A stretch of DNA of 64,000 nucleotides from Terriglobia bacterium. Lineage in GTDB: Bacteria; Acidobacteriota; Terriglobia; Bryobacterales; Bryobacteraceae. The DNA lies in the NCBI GenBank assembly GCA_020073365.1, contig JAIQFL010000003.1:25222-89221 (forward strand), in the 5' to 3' direction. Under the pieces are notes generated by a model. The model did not search any database. It was not told the origin of the DNA and worked only from the letters and a program-made list of their open reading frames with translations. This document shows positions 18,298 to 25,450 of this stretch, one piece after another; the stretch's first letter is position 1; each line of letters starts with the position of its first letter. The position numbers were made by a program, and so were the translations under genes.

Positions 18298-18489
18298 CTA
18301 GGCGACCTTCTTCACCTTACCGTCGCGGATGCAGGATGTGCATACGCGGATGCGGCGGCCGGCGCCATTTACCAGCGCCCGGACCGACTGCAAATTCAAA
18401 TTCCATCGGCGCTTGGTAACGTTATGGGCGTGACTGATCCGGTTGCCGAACTGAGGTCCCCGGCCACAAACTTCGCAAACTCGTGCCAT
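18298..18489 (-). CDS. rpmB: 50S ribosomal protein L28
   Basis: The 63-residue protein begins MARVCEVCGRGPQFGNRIS and contains SHAHNVTKRRWNLNLQ and RIRVCTSCIRDGKV, characteristic of bacterial L28. It keeps paired cysteines (CEVC and CTSC), so this is the zinc-binding form of L28. It is a structural protein of the large ribosomal subunit. The ATG at 18489 is preceded by AGGAG at 11 nt and by the promoter at 18522-18551. It stands alone, divergent from the response regulator gene. Confidence 0.97.
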   Translation of the reverse strand: MARVCEVCGRGPQFGNRISHAHNVTKRRWNLNLQSVRALVNGAGRRIRVCTSCIRDGKVKKVA

Positions 18490-18521
18490 AAGACAGAAAT
18501 CTCCTGATGTTTCGAAGAACA

Positions 18522-18551
18522 ATTATATCAATGCGCGCATCTTCCGGGCAA
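18522..18551 (-). promoter_or_regulatory. Promoter of rpmB
   Basis: On the minus strand TTGCCC (18546-18551) precedes a perfect TATAAT (18522-18527) with an 18-nt spacer. The predicted start near 18515 leaves a leader of about 26 nt containing the AGGAG at 18501-18505. Confidence 0.6.
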
Positions 18552-18606
18552 GCCGGTCTGTTTTTGGCAAGCCGTTTGCAAGGCCATCGTGCTGGAGAGA
18601 GAGAGG

Positions 18607-19038
18607 ATGATGTATCCCAAAGCGGAGTGGCCGGGTACGACCGTTCTTGTAGTGGAAGACACCGACGCCATCCGCAGGATGGTTTGCGCGATGCTCACGC
18701 AGAATGGATACAATTGTCTGGAAGCTTCCGACGGCGCCGAAGCGCTCCGCCTGCTGGAAGCGGTGGAGGACGTGCACCTGGTGCTCACCGACCTGATCAT
18801 GCCCAACATGGACGGCGCCGAGCTGGCCAGGCATCTATCCGACAGCCGGCCCGAACTGAGAATCATATTCATGTCCGGATACGCCGAAGATGTTGGCGCC
18901 CACCTGCTCGATCGAACCACTTGCTTCTTCCTGTCAAAACCGTTCACCCCGATGGCCTTGATGAAAGAAGTGCGCGCGGCTTTGGATCAGCCTTGGCAGG
19001 GCATACCCGACGTCCGCGCCGGCCTCCGTTCCGCATGA
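18607..19038 (+). CDS. Single-domain response regulator (CheY-like receiver)
   Basis: The 143-residue protein is almost entirely a receiver domain: TVLVVEDTDAIRRM with the acidic pair, LTDLIMPNMDG with the phospho-acceptor Asp, FMSGYAE with the switch Ser, and FLSKPF with the conserved Lys. No output domain follows, so it probably acts by protein interaction, or is the receiver of a hybrid-kinase relay. The ATG at 18607 is preferred because GGAG lies 9 nt upstream; a GTG at 18589 is an alternative. Its stop overlaps the next small gene (ATGA). Confidence 0.88.
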   Translation: MMYPKAEWPGTTVLVVEDTDAIRRMVCAMLTQNGYNCLEASDGAEALRLLEAVEDVHLVLTDLIMPNMDGAELARHLSDSRPELRIIFMSGYAEDVGAHLLDRTTCFFLSKPFTPMALMKEVRAALDQPWQGIPDVRAGLRSA

Positions 19039-19214
19039 AGCACACGTTTTGGCGATCGTTGATCGCGATTCTGGCCGGGAACGCGATTTACTTCAGCGTG
19101 CAGCAATGGCTGCCCCCGAAGGCGCAGCATCAGCCGTTCCGCATCGATTGGGGACTGGCCGTGGACTTCTGGATTTGCCTGTTCTGTTGGGGACTGCTCC
19201 GGCTCATCCGCTGA
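19035..19214 (+). CDS. Small membrane protein coupled to the response regulator
   Basis: A 59-residue protein (MKHTFWRSLIAILAGNAIYF...) starts at an ATG that overlaps the stop of the response regulator. It contains two likely membrane helices, around residues 5-23 and 43-57. No family is recognised. The tight coupling suggests co-translation with the receiver protein and possibly a functional link. Confidence 0.6.
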   Translation: MKHTFWRSLIAILAGNAIYFSVQQWLPPKAQHQPFRIDWGLAVDFWICLFCWGLLRLIR

Positions 19215-19217
19215 AGG

Positions 19218-19673
19218 CTATTTCAACTTTTCCAACTTCTTGCGGATCTGGGCGGCGTTCTTGGCGTCGGGAGCCACCTCCAGGTACTTGGTGTAAGCTT
19301 CCTTGGCGGCCTGGGGGTCCTTCAGCTTCTCTTCGACCTCTCCGAGACGCAGCCAAGCCTCGCCGTACCCGTCGTTCCACTTGGTAGCGCCGTGGAAGCG
19401 GTCCTCGGCGGCCCGGTATTTGCCCTGCTTGAAGTAGTAGTTCCCGACTCTGAGCCACTTCTCGGCCTCTAGCGGGTTGAAGGAGTACTCCTCCTTGGAA
19501 AGCGCCTTATCCTCTTCCGGCGGAATCTCTTCCTTTCCGGTGGCGGGAGGCTTTTGCCGCTTCTGCAGTTCGGGCTGGGTTTTCGAGGGCGGTTGGGACG
19601 GTGGAGTCTGGGGATCGTCCGCGTGGAGCGGCGCTACGCAGGCTATAAGCAGGGCCAGGATCCAACGTGACAT
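19218..19673 (-). CDS. Secreted TPR-repeat protein
   Basis: The 151-residue protein has a signal peptide (MSRWILALLIACVAPLHA), a proline/lysine-rich linker (about 20-60), and two to three tetratricopeptide repeats (AEKWLRVGNYYFKQGKYRAAEDRF, then GEAWLRLGEVEEKLKDPQAA, then EAYTKYLEVAPD). It probably scaffolds protein contacts in the periplasm. Its stop lies 3 nt from that of the convergent small membrane protein gene. Confidence 0.8.
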   Translation of the reverse strand: MSRWILALLIACVAPLHADDPQTPPSQPPSKTQPELQKRQKPPATGKEEIPPEEDKALSKEEYSFNPLEAEKWLRVGNYYFKQGKYRAAEDRFHGATKWNDGYGEAWLRLGEVEEKLKDPQAAKEAYTKYLEVAPDAKNAAQIRKKLEKLK

Positions 19674-20014
19674 GATTTGATTCTACCAGCGGGGACAGAG
19701 AACGATGCTCATGCCGCGTCGGCCCGATGTTCCGCCGGGGGGAGCACCCCATAGGCGCTAAGATAAGGGCGCCGTCAAGATCACGGCTGCGCGCGATCCA
19801 GTCTTGGGACACATGTTTTGCCTGCAACGTCCCAGAAGGCCGTTCGGGCCCAATCACGAAGTCACAAGGGCTGCGAGATCGATCCGAGCTTTGTACGAGT
19901 AGCCGACGATTCACCCGGAGGTTGTTCCACACCGCGTAGCGCACGGCGCGTTAGAAGTGCCCACGCCAGTCGATGTCCATGACTGACGCGAGGCGCTGGC
20001 AGCGGCTCGACACT
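19674..20014. other. Gap without a supported gene
   Basis: Short overlapping ORFs exist on both strands (for example 19727-19939), but they are arginine/serine-rich, lack ribosome-binding sites and resemble no family. No clear terminator or repeat is seen. Confidence 0.5.
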
Positions 20015-21490
20015 CTACAGCGTTTTCAGGAACGCGATGAGTTGTGCACGTTCCTGGACGGACAGCTTCAAACCGAACTCATGCCCCACGACGGCTCGCC
20101 TCTTCACACCAACCGGATTCCATCCCGCAGGTTCGAAATCCGGCCGCAGGCGCGCGGGATTGAAGAACTCTTCGAGCGACGCCAGCGACCCATCGTGCAA
20201 GAGCCGGCCCCGATACCACACGCCCTTGAGCGACGGCACCTTGTAATAGCCTGTCCCCTTGCGCGTGAGCATCGCGCCAGCGGGATCGGTACCGACCGAC
20301 ACCGGCATCACGTCCGGACTCGACCCATCAGGTAAAAATCCCCTCGCCAGAGTTAGCTTGTTATTCGTGTACAGAGGCGGCGTGTGGCATCTGGCGCAGT
20401 TCACGGTGAAGATCTTCTGGCCCGCGGCGGCCGCGGTGTCGAACCGGTTAGGATTAGGTGGTGGCTCGAGCGAGTAAATGTACAGCGCCAACGCGTAGAG
20501 GGCTTCGTCCGATAGCCGGTAAGGGACACGCCGGCCGGTGCGCGGCACAATATCATAAGGGCCGAAATGCGGAGAATCGGCCGACATCACTTGCGCGGCA
20601 TAGCGCATCAGGTCTTCGATTCCGCGATGTCGATGCGTGGCGGTGTGGTCGAAAAATTTGCGGTCTTTAATTCCGATCAGGTCGGGAATCTTAGTCGGAT
20701 AGTAAATACTGCCGTCCCAACGCGCCGCCATGCCCATGCCGTTCGATGCATCATCCCACGCCCCCCACTCCTGGTTGGTCATGGTCTTGATGCGCGCGTG
20801 AATGTCGTTCGGAATCCACGGCACGGAATGGCTGCGCCAACGAATTGCCGGCGCGTCATCTCCCTGCGGCAGATATACGCCCGCGCCCAGATCGACGAAG
20901 CTGAAATCGAAATTCGGGAACGGCATATTCTCGGGCGCGCCATGATAGGGCTTGCCACCGGGCGCTGGTCCAGGCGCCCATCGGAGATGGCAGCCGGCGC
21001 ATTCTCTCAGCGCAATCGCGACGCCCTTCTGCGTCACAACCCAGCGAATGTACGGCATGGTGCCGTCGGGAAGAGGCTCGATGCTGCGCTCCGCGACGTA
21101 CGCTCGCGAGCGCAATTTACGGATCAGCTCGGTGTCATAGCGACGGCTTGCGACGAAATCGAGTTCTTCGAAGACGCGGCGGCCGGCTTCGATCCAGTCG
21201 CGTTCGGTCTTCAGTTTCCCAGGCTCGACGAGCGGTTTGGGGCCGATGCTGTTCAGGAAATCCCAGTAGCCTTTGGGCTCGCGGTCGGGTGCGTAAACCG
21301 GGTACGTGCGGACGTTCTCCACCGGCGCGCCGTAATACTCTTCCTCCGTGAAGTGCCCCGTGGTGAATTTCTGTCCCACGATCGGGAGTTGCCAACCCAC
21401 GAATCCCTGCTCGTCCCACGCGCGCGGAACGCGAGGCTGCGCGGCAAGCAGCGATGCGACGAGCATCGAAAGGTAGATCCTCAAGCCCAT
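20015..21490 (-). CDS. Periplasmic di-heme c-type cytochrome (cytochrome c peroxidase-like)
   Basis: The 491-residue protein has a signal peptide (MGLRIYLSMLVASLLAAQP) and two heme-attachment motifs, CAGCH (164-168) and CARCH (365-369). The region after the second motif (YYKVPSLKGVWYRGRLLHDGSLASLEEFF) matches the C-terminal heme domain of di-heme cytochromes of the MauG/CcpA type, where PSLRNV and FHDGS-like motifs are typical. It may be a peroxidase, an oxidoreductase or an electron carrier. The N-terminal 160 residues have no recognised domain. The gene stands alone. Confidence 0.75.
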   Translation of the reverse strand: MGLRIYLSMLVASLLAAQPRVPRAWDEQGFVGWQLPIVGQKFTTGHFTEEEYYGAPVENVRTYPVYAPDREPKGYWDFLNSIGPKPLVEPGKLKTERDWIEAGRRVFEELDFVASRRYDTELIRKLRSRAYVAERSIEPLPDGTMPYIRWVVTQKGVAIALRECAGCHLRWAPGPAPGGKPYHGAPENMPFPNFDFSFVDLGAGVYLPQGDDAPAIRWRSHSVPWIPNDIHARIKTMTNQEWGAWDDASNGMGMAARWDGSIYYPTKIPDLIGIKDRKFFDHTATHRHRGIEDLMRYAAQVMSADSPHFGPYDIVPRTGRRVPYRLSDEALYALALYIYSLEPPPNPNRFDTAAAAGQKIFTVNCARCHTPPLYTNNKLTLARGFLPDGSSPDVMPVSVGTDPAGAMLTRKGTGYYKVPSLKGVWYRGRLLHDGSLASLEEFFNPARLRPDFEPAGWNPVGVKRRAVVGHEFGLKLSVQERAQLIAFLKTL

Positions 21491-21969
21491 AACGGGCTAC
21501 CATTCTACCAATCCCCTAGAACAAACTCGTGCGCCAGATCGAAACCGACCTCCGGTCTTTCTTTCTTCGCACGCAGCCCGCAACGGAATTGGAACTGATT
21601 TAGCGAGCTTCAACCCGGGCCCGCATCAGGATAAAGCGGGTCCGAACCGTGAAGTGCCGCTCCGTCCGCATGACGCGCCACTCGGACACTGGTCGGATTC
21701 GGGCGTGACGGGCCCGAAGTCCCGTTCGGGGACGCTGCAATGCAACTAAAACGGAGCCCAAGACCGGGTCGCGCGCAGTCGAGGTCATTTTGCCAGCGCG
21801 ACAGATCGCCTGGAGCAGAATCTTCATGGAGTAGTGGGCCCAGGGCGGTGGTGAGCGCCACCCCCGCTATCGGCGATGCTGAAACATCTCGTGCGAGTCT
21901 CGATAGGCACGGGAGGTCCACGAAGCTTCGTTCCGGCGGCCGGAGCGGCACGATTCCCTCGGCCGTTGT
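21491..21969. other. Gap without a supported gene
   Basis: This stretch of almost 500 nt lies between the divergent cytochrome and toxin genes. It holds a hairpin-like inverted repeat at 21617-21643 (GGGCCCGC with GCGGGTCC, one G-U pair). ORFs at 21610-22011 (-) and 21740-21973 (+) have no coding character. It could be a decayed remnant of accessory DNA beside the toxin-antitoxin locus. Confidence 0.45.
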
Positions 21970-22004
21970 TTGACGCTCTATTCGACTTATGCCAATATAG
22001 GCAT
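21970..22004 (+). promoter_or_regulatory. Probable promoter and autoregulatory operator of the HigBA-like module
   Basis: TTGACG (21970-21975) is followed 17 nt later by CAATAT (21993-21998). The -10 region is embedded in a 16-bp near-palindrome, ATGCCAATATAGGCAT (21989-22004), with 5-bp perfect arms. Type II antitoxins with a helix-turn-helix usually repress their own promoter through such a site, so this is a likely operator for the XRE protein at 22349. Confidence 0.45.
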
Positions 22005-22014
22005 GTACCAACGG

Positions 22015-22404
22015 ATGAAAACACTGACGTGGCTTGCAGATTCCCGTTCCAACGTGAAGTCATTTCCGGCTGGCGTCCAAGACGACATCGGCTATGCGTT
22101 GTACGCTGCGCAGGTGGGCGAACGGAGTGTTAAGGCCAGTCCACTGCATGGTCTTGGCGGCGGGGTGATGGAGATCGCGGCCTATGACGCGAGCGGAACC
22201 TACCGCGCGGTCTATACGGCCTCGATTGGAGAATCGATTTACGTGATCCACGCCTTCCAGAAGAAGTCCAAGACTGGGATCGCGACGCCGAAGCCGGACA
22301 TGGACCTGATCCGGCAGCGGCTCAAACAGTTGAGAAGTGAGGTGAAGAATGCCGAAAAGAAAGGCCCTCCAGCGGGAGCCCAGCACGGGCAACGTATTCG
22401 CTGA
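22015..22404 (+). CDS. HigB/Gp49-like (RelE fold) toxin
   Basis: The 129-residue protein (MKTLTWLADSRSNVKSFPAG) carries the hallmarks of phage Gp49-like HigB toxins: FPAGVQDDIGYALYAAQ, then HGLGGGVMEIAAYDASGTYRAVY and YVIHAFQKKSKTG. These toxins are mRNA interferases that cut ribosome-bound mRNA. The ATG at 22015 is taken; an upstream ATG at 22003 lies inside the operator. The antitoxin start overlaps the toxin end by 56 nt, the toxin-first order typical of HigBA. Confidence 0.85.
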   Translation: MKTLTWLADSRSNVKSFPAGVQDDIGYALYAAQVGERSVKASPLHGLGGGVMEIAAYDASGTYRAVYTASIGESIYVIHAFQKKSKTGIATPKPDMDLIRQRLKQLRSEVKNAEKKGPPAGAQHGQRIR

Positions 22405-22672
22405 CCTAGGCGTGGCCGACGCTGGTGAGCATCTGATTAAAGCTGGGTTGGTAATTCGGATCGACCGGACCATCCGCCAACGAAAGCTGACCCAAGCAGG
22501 CGCGGCAGAGATCATAGGCATCGATCAGCCCAAGATCTCAGCTATGCTGGCTGGTCAGTTCCGGGGATATTCGGTCGAACGCCTCATGCGTTTCCTGGTC
22601 GCGCTAGGGCACGATGTGGAGATCGTCGTAAAGCCTAGAAAGCGCGGTACGGGCGAACTTCGCGTCGCATAG
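22349..22672 (+). CDS. HigA-like XRE-family antitoxin
   Basis: The 107-residue protein has a helix-turn-helix (LTQAGAAEIIGIDQPKISAMLAG) followed by FRGYSVERLMRFLVALGHDVEIVV, the signature of the XRE antitoxins paired with Gp49-type toxins. It would neutralise the toxin at 22015 and repress the shared promoter. A GTG-free start at ATG 22349 lies inside the toxin gene, so the two are translationally linked. Confidence 0.87.
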   Translation: MPKRKALQREPSTGNVFADLGVADAGEHLIKAGLVIRIDRTIRQRKLTQAGAAEIIGIDQPKISAMLAGQFRGYSVERLMRFLVALGHDVEIVVKPRKRGTGELRVA

Positions 22673-22812
22673 AGACCGCGGTGGCAGGTGACGTGGCACT
22701 AAAGCCGGATCACTTCCAACAAGTTCTGGTTCTGGGAAGTCGCAACCAAAAGCGGGCCTCGAGACTGGATCGCCCACCGCCGACTTCATCTTGGCAAACG
22801 GCCTTATCTTAG

Positions 22813-23010
22813 GAAGCCGAGCTCTCCCTCTATCAAGCCATGCGTGAGGCCAGAGTGCGCAAAGCCGATCTCGCGCGGCGGCTGGGCTGGCAGAAATCCA
22901 AGGTGGACCGGCTGCTGAACCTGAAGCATGCGTCCCGGCTCGATCAGATCGACCAGGCGCTCGGCGTCTTGCGGAAGTGGCTGGCGATCGCAGTGGACGA
23001 TGCCGCTTGA
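22813..23010 (+). pseudogene. Remnant of a HicB-like antitoxin (C-terminal DNA-binding part)
   Basis: The frame after a TAG at 22810-22812 reads EAELSLYQAM, then ADLARRLGWQKSKVDRLLNL and KHASRLDQIDQALGVL, ending WLAIAVDDAA at a TGA at 23008. This aligns with the C-terminal helix-turn-helix of HicB-type proteins, including the intact one at 41531-41965 (HQSRFDQIEAAFAALGKRVE). The N-terminal HicB fold is missing and an in-frame stop precedes the fragment. An ATG at 22840 could start a 56-residue peptide, but it has no ribosome-binding site. It is most likely a decayed antitoxin beside a functional HigBA module. Confidence 0.65.
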
Positions 23011-23032
23011 GGGGCTGCACCGCTCCGGCAGC

Positions 23033-23038
23033 TATAAT
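23033..23038 (+). promoter_or_regulatory. -10 element of the uvrC promoter
   Basis: A perfect TATAAT lies 20 nt upstream of the uvrC start codon. A TTGAGG at 23007-23012 is present, but the 20-nt spacing is long, so the -35 assignment is weak. Confidence 0.45.
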
Positions 23039-23058
23039 AGAGTTACAGCTTCCCTTCG

Positions 23059-24870
23059 ATGGAACTCCGCGACAAGGTATCGCAACTGCCCCTTACGCCC
23101 GGGGTGTATCTCTACAAAGATGCCGGCGGCCGCGTCATCTACGTGGGCAAGGCCAAGATCCTGAGGCATCGCGTTCGCAGCTACTTCTCGGACGACAAGC
23201 TGGCGGACGTCAAGACCGGCACACTGATCTCGGAAGCGCGCGACATCGACTACATCTCGGTCGACAACGAAAAAGAGGCGCTGGCCCTCGAAAATAACCT
23301 GATCAAGCAGTACAAGCCGCGGTTCAATATCCTGCTCCGCGACGACAAGACTTACCCGTACGTCAAGCTCACCAGTGAAAAGTATCCGCGGGTGTATGTC
23401 ACGCGCCGGCTGCGCAAGGACGGCTCCACCTACTACGGCCCGTACTTTCCGGCCAACCTGGCGCATCGGCTGGTGCATTTCATCCACCGCCATTTCCTGG
23501 TGCCGTCGTGCAAGGTGGATCTCACCCGCTTCCACCCCAAGCCCTGCCTGCAATACCACATTCATCGCTGCCTGGGACCTTGCGTCGAAGGATTGACTAC
23601 CGACGATATCTATGCGGGAGCGGTGCGCGACGTCAAGCTGTTTCTTGAAGGCCGCCACTCCGATCTGGCGCGCGGCCTGCGGGCGCGTATGGCGTCGGCT
23701 TCCGAAGACATGCGCTTCGAGGAGGCCGCGTCGCTGCGCGACCTGCTCGCCACCGTCGAGGAAATCGAAGAGCGGCAGAAGATGGCGGCGGCCAAGGGCG
23801 ATGACGTGGATATCTTCGCGTGTTACGCCGAACCGCCCCTGGTGGCGCTCAACCTCTTCCACCTGCGCAACGGCCAGATCGTGGACCGCCGCGAGTTCTT
23901 CTGGGAAGACCAGGCGGAGTTCGACGAACCGGAGTTCTTCTCCTCGCTGCTGCAGCAGCTCTACCTGGATCAGCAGTATATCCCTACCGAGATCCACGTG
24001 CCGGTGGACTTCGAGGACCGCGAGACCCTGGAGGAGCTGCTTTCCGAGAAGCGCAACCGCAAGGTGGAGATCCGCACCCCGCAGCGCGGCCAGAAGAAGG
24101 CGCTGCTGGACCTGGTGCAGACTAACGCCAAACACAGCTTCGACGCGCGTTTTCGGGTGCTGAAGCCCTCTTCGCGTGCCATCCAGGAGGCGTTGCAGGA
24201 CGCCCTGAACCTGCCCGATGCGCCCGCCCGCATCGAATGCTTCGACATCTCGCATATCCAGGGCACCGACAAGGTGGCCAGCATGGTGGTGTGGGAAGAG
24301 GGCAAGATGAAGAAAGCCGACTACCGCAAGTTCATCATCCGGACGGTCATCGGCAACGACGATTTCGCCAGCATGCGCGAGGTGGTGACGCGCCGGTATT
24401 CGCGGCTCCTGGAAGAGAAAACGCCCCTGCCCGGATTGGTGCTGATTGATGGCGGCCTGGGACAGTTGCACGCCGCGGCCGAGGCCCTGGAGGCGATCGG
24501 TGTCAGCGACCAGCCGCTGGCGTCGATCGCCAAGCGTGAGGAGATCATCTACGTCTACGGCCAGGAGGATGAGCCGGTGGTGCTCGACCGCTTCTCGCCG
24601 ATTCTGCACCTGGTGCAGTCCATCCGCGATGAGGCGCATCGCTTCGCCGTGACCTTCCACCGCTCGCGGCGCAATGCCCGCCAGCTCACCTCCGAACTCG
24701 ACGCGATTGAGGGTGTGGGGGAAAGGACGGTGCAGAAACTGCTGAAGGAGTTCGGCAGCTCGGAATTGGTGCGCGCCGCGACCGAAGACCAGTTGGCCGC
24801 CGTAGTGGGCCGCGCCGCCGCGCGCCGCGTGAGATTGCACTATGTGGGACGGGCATCCTTGCCTGTGTAA
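23059..24870 (+). CDS. uvrC: Excinuclease ABC subunit C
   Basis: The 603-residue protein is the nuclease subunit of nucleotide excision repair, making both incisions around UvrB-marked lesions. The GIY-YIG domain (GVYLYKDAGGRVIYVGKAK) starts near residue 15. The UVR motif lies near 210-250 (EDMRFEEAASLRDLLATVEE). The RNase H-like nuclease domain includes IECFDISHIQG and PGLVLIDGGLGQL, and the C-terminal helix-hairpin-helix motifs include LDAIEGVGERTVQKLLKEFG. All key elements are present and the length is normal. It is a single gene. Confidence 0.97.
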   Translation: MELRDKVSQLPLTPGVYLYKDAGGRVIYVGKAKILRHRVRSYFSDDKLADVKTGTLISEARDIDYISVDNEKEALALENNLIKQYKPRFNILLRDDKTYPYVKLTSEKYPRVYVTRRLRKDGSTYYGPYFPANLAHRLVHFIHRHFLVPSCKVDLTRFHPKPCLQYHIHRCLGPCVEGLTTDDIYAGAVRDVKLFLEGRHSDLARGLRARMASASEDMRFEEAASLRDLLATVEEIEERQKMAAAKGDDVDIFACYAEPPLVALNLFHLRNGQIVDRREFFWEDQAEFDEPEFFSSLLQQLYLDQQYIPTEIHVPVDFEDRETLEELLSEKRNRKVEIRTPQRGQKKALLDLVQTNAKHSFDARFRVLKPSSRAIQEALQDALNLPDAPARIECFDISHIQGTDKVASMVVWEEGKMKKADYRKFIIRTVIGNDDFASMREVVTRRYSRLLEEKTPLPGLVLIDGGLGQLHAAAEALEAIGVSDQPLASIAKREEIIYVYGQEDEPVVLDRFSPILHLVQSIRDEAHRFAVTFHRSRRNARQLTSELDAIEGVGERTVQKLLKEFGSSELVRAATEDQLAAVVGRAAARRVRLHYVGRASLPV

Positions 24871-24928
24871 TTTTTCCACCCGCCGAAGATCAGGCCTGCT
24901 CGTTGCCGTATGGTGTACCATATTGCCT

Positions 24929-25300
24929 ATGCCAAACCAACCACCGACAAGCCTGCACGCTGCATTTGAGCTGGCCCTCAATTCCGCCGATCTGGAAGCG
25001 CTGACCGCGCTCTACGAGCCGGAGGCCGTTCTGTCCCAGCCCACCGCACCCGTATCGGGGTGGGATGCCATCCGGAAAGCGTACCGCGGCGTCCTCGCCT
25101 TGAAGCCTCAAATTCGTGTGGAAACTCTCGGCATGCTCGATACGGCCGAGGGGCTTGCCCTGCTGCATGGACGCTGGACGATGACGGGCACCGGGCCGGA
25201 TGGCGTCGAAATCCGCATGGAAGGTCGAAATACCGAGGTGGTGCGACGCCAGCCGGATGGCAGTTGGCGCTACCTGATCGATGACCCGTTCGCCCCATAG
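24929..25300 (+). CDS. SnoaL/ketosteroid isomerase-like NTF2-fold protein
   Basis: The 123-residue protein has the cone-shaped NTF2/SnoaL fold pattern: HAAFELALNSADLEALTALYEPEAVL, then GWDAIRKAYRGVLALKP, and a final sheet with GRNTEVVRRQPDGSWRYLIDDP. Proteins like this bind or isomerise small hydrophobic substrates, or act as stress accessory proteins. The ATG at 24929 fits the family length, although no ribosome-binding site is evident. It ends convergently with the second PBP gene, with a repeat hairpin between. Confidence 0.8.
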   Translation: MPNQPPTSLHAAFELALNSADLEALTALYEPEAVLSQPTAPVSGWDAIRKAYRGVLALKPQIRVETLGMLDTAEGLALLHGRWTMTGTGPDGVEIRMEGRNTEVVRRQPDGSWRYLIDDPFAP

Positions 25301-25379
25301 ACTACCAATCGCTTAACGGTCGTGGCTCTGACAGTACAGTGGTGGCTCAGAAAGCCGCTGAATGCGCGCGACCTGCTGC

Positions 25380-25434
25380 GGAGCCGCGACCGTCAGTCAG
25401 GTCAGTTTGACGGTCCTGGCTCCGCATCGGAGCC
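25380..25434. repeat. GGAGCCGCGACCGT hairpin between convergent genes
   Basis: GGAGCC-GC-GACCGTCA (25380-25395) pairs with TGACGGTC-CT-GGCTCC (25408-25423), a 14-bp interrupted stem. GGCTCCG at 25418-25424 can instead pair with CGGAGCC at 25428-25434. The three tandem arms make alternative hairpins. Related GGAGC(C/T)GCGAC cores occur near 18179, 28182 and 29182. The position suggests a transcription-end role for the convergent genes, but no U-tract is present. Confidence 0.6.
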
Positions 25435-25450
25435 GCGCCACGTCCCCGTG

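Noticed and set aside
23032..24981. 649-codon minus-strand frame opposite uvrC
   Set aside because: Complete antisense shadow of uvrC; it has the His/Arg/Leu-rich pattern of reversed GC-rich coding DNA and no family signature.
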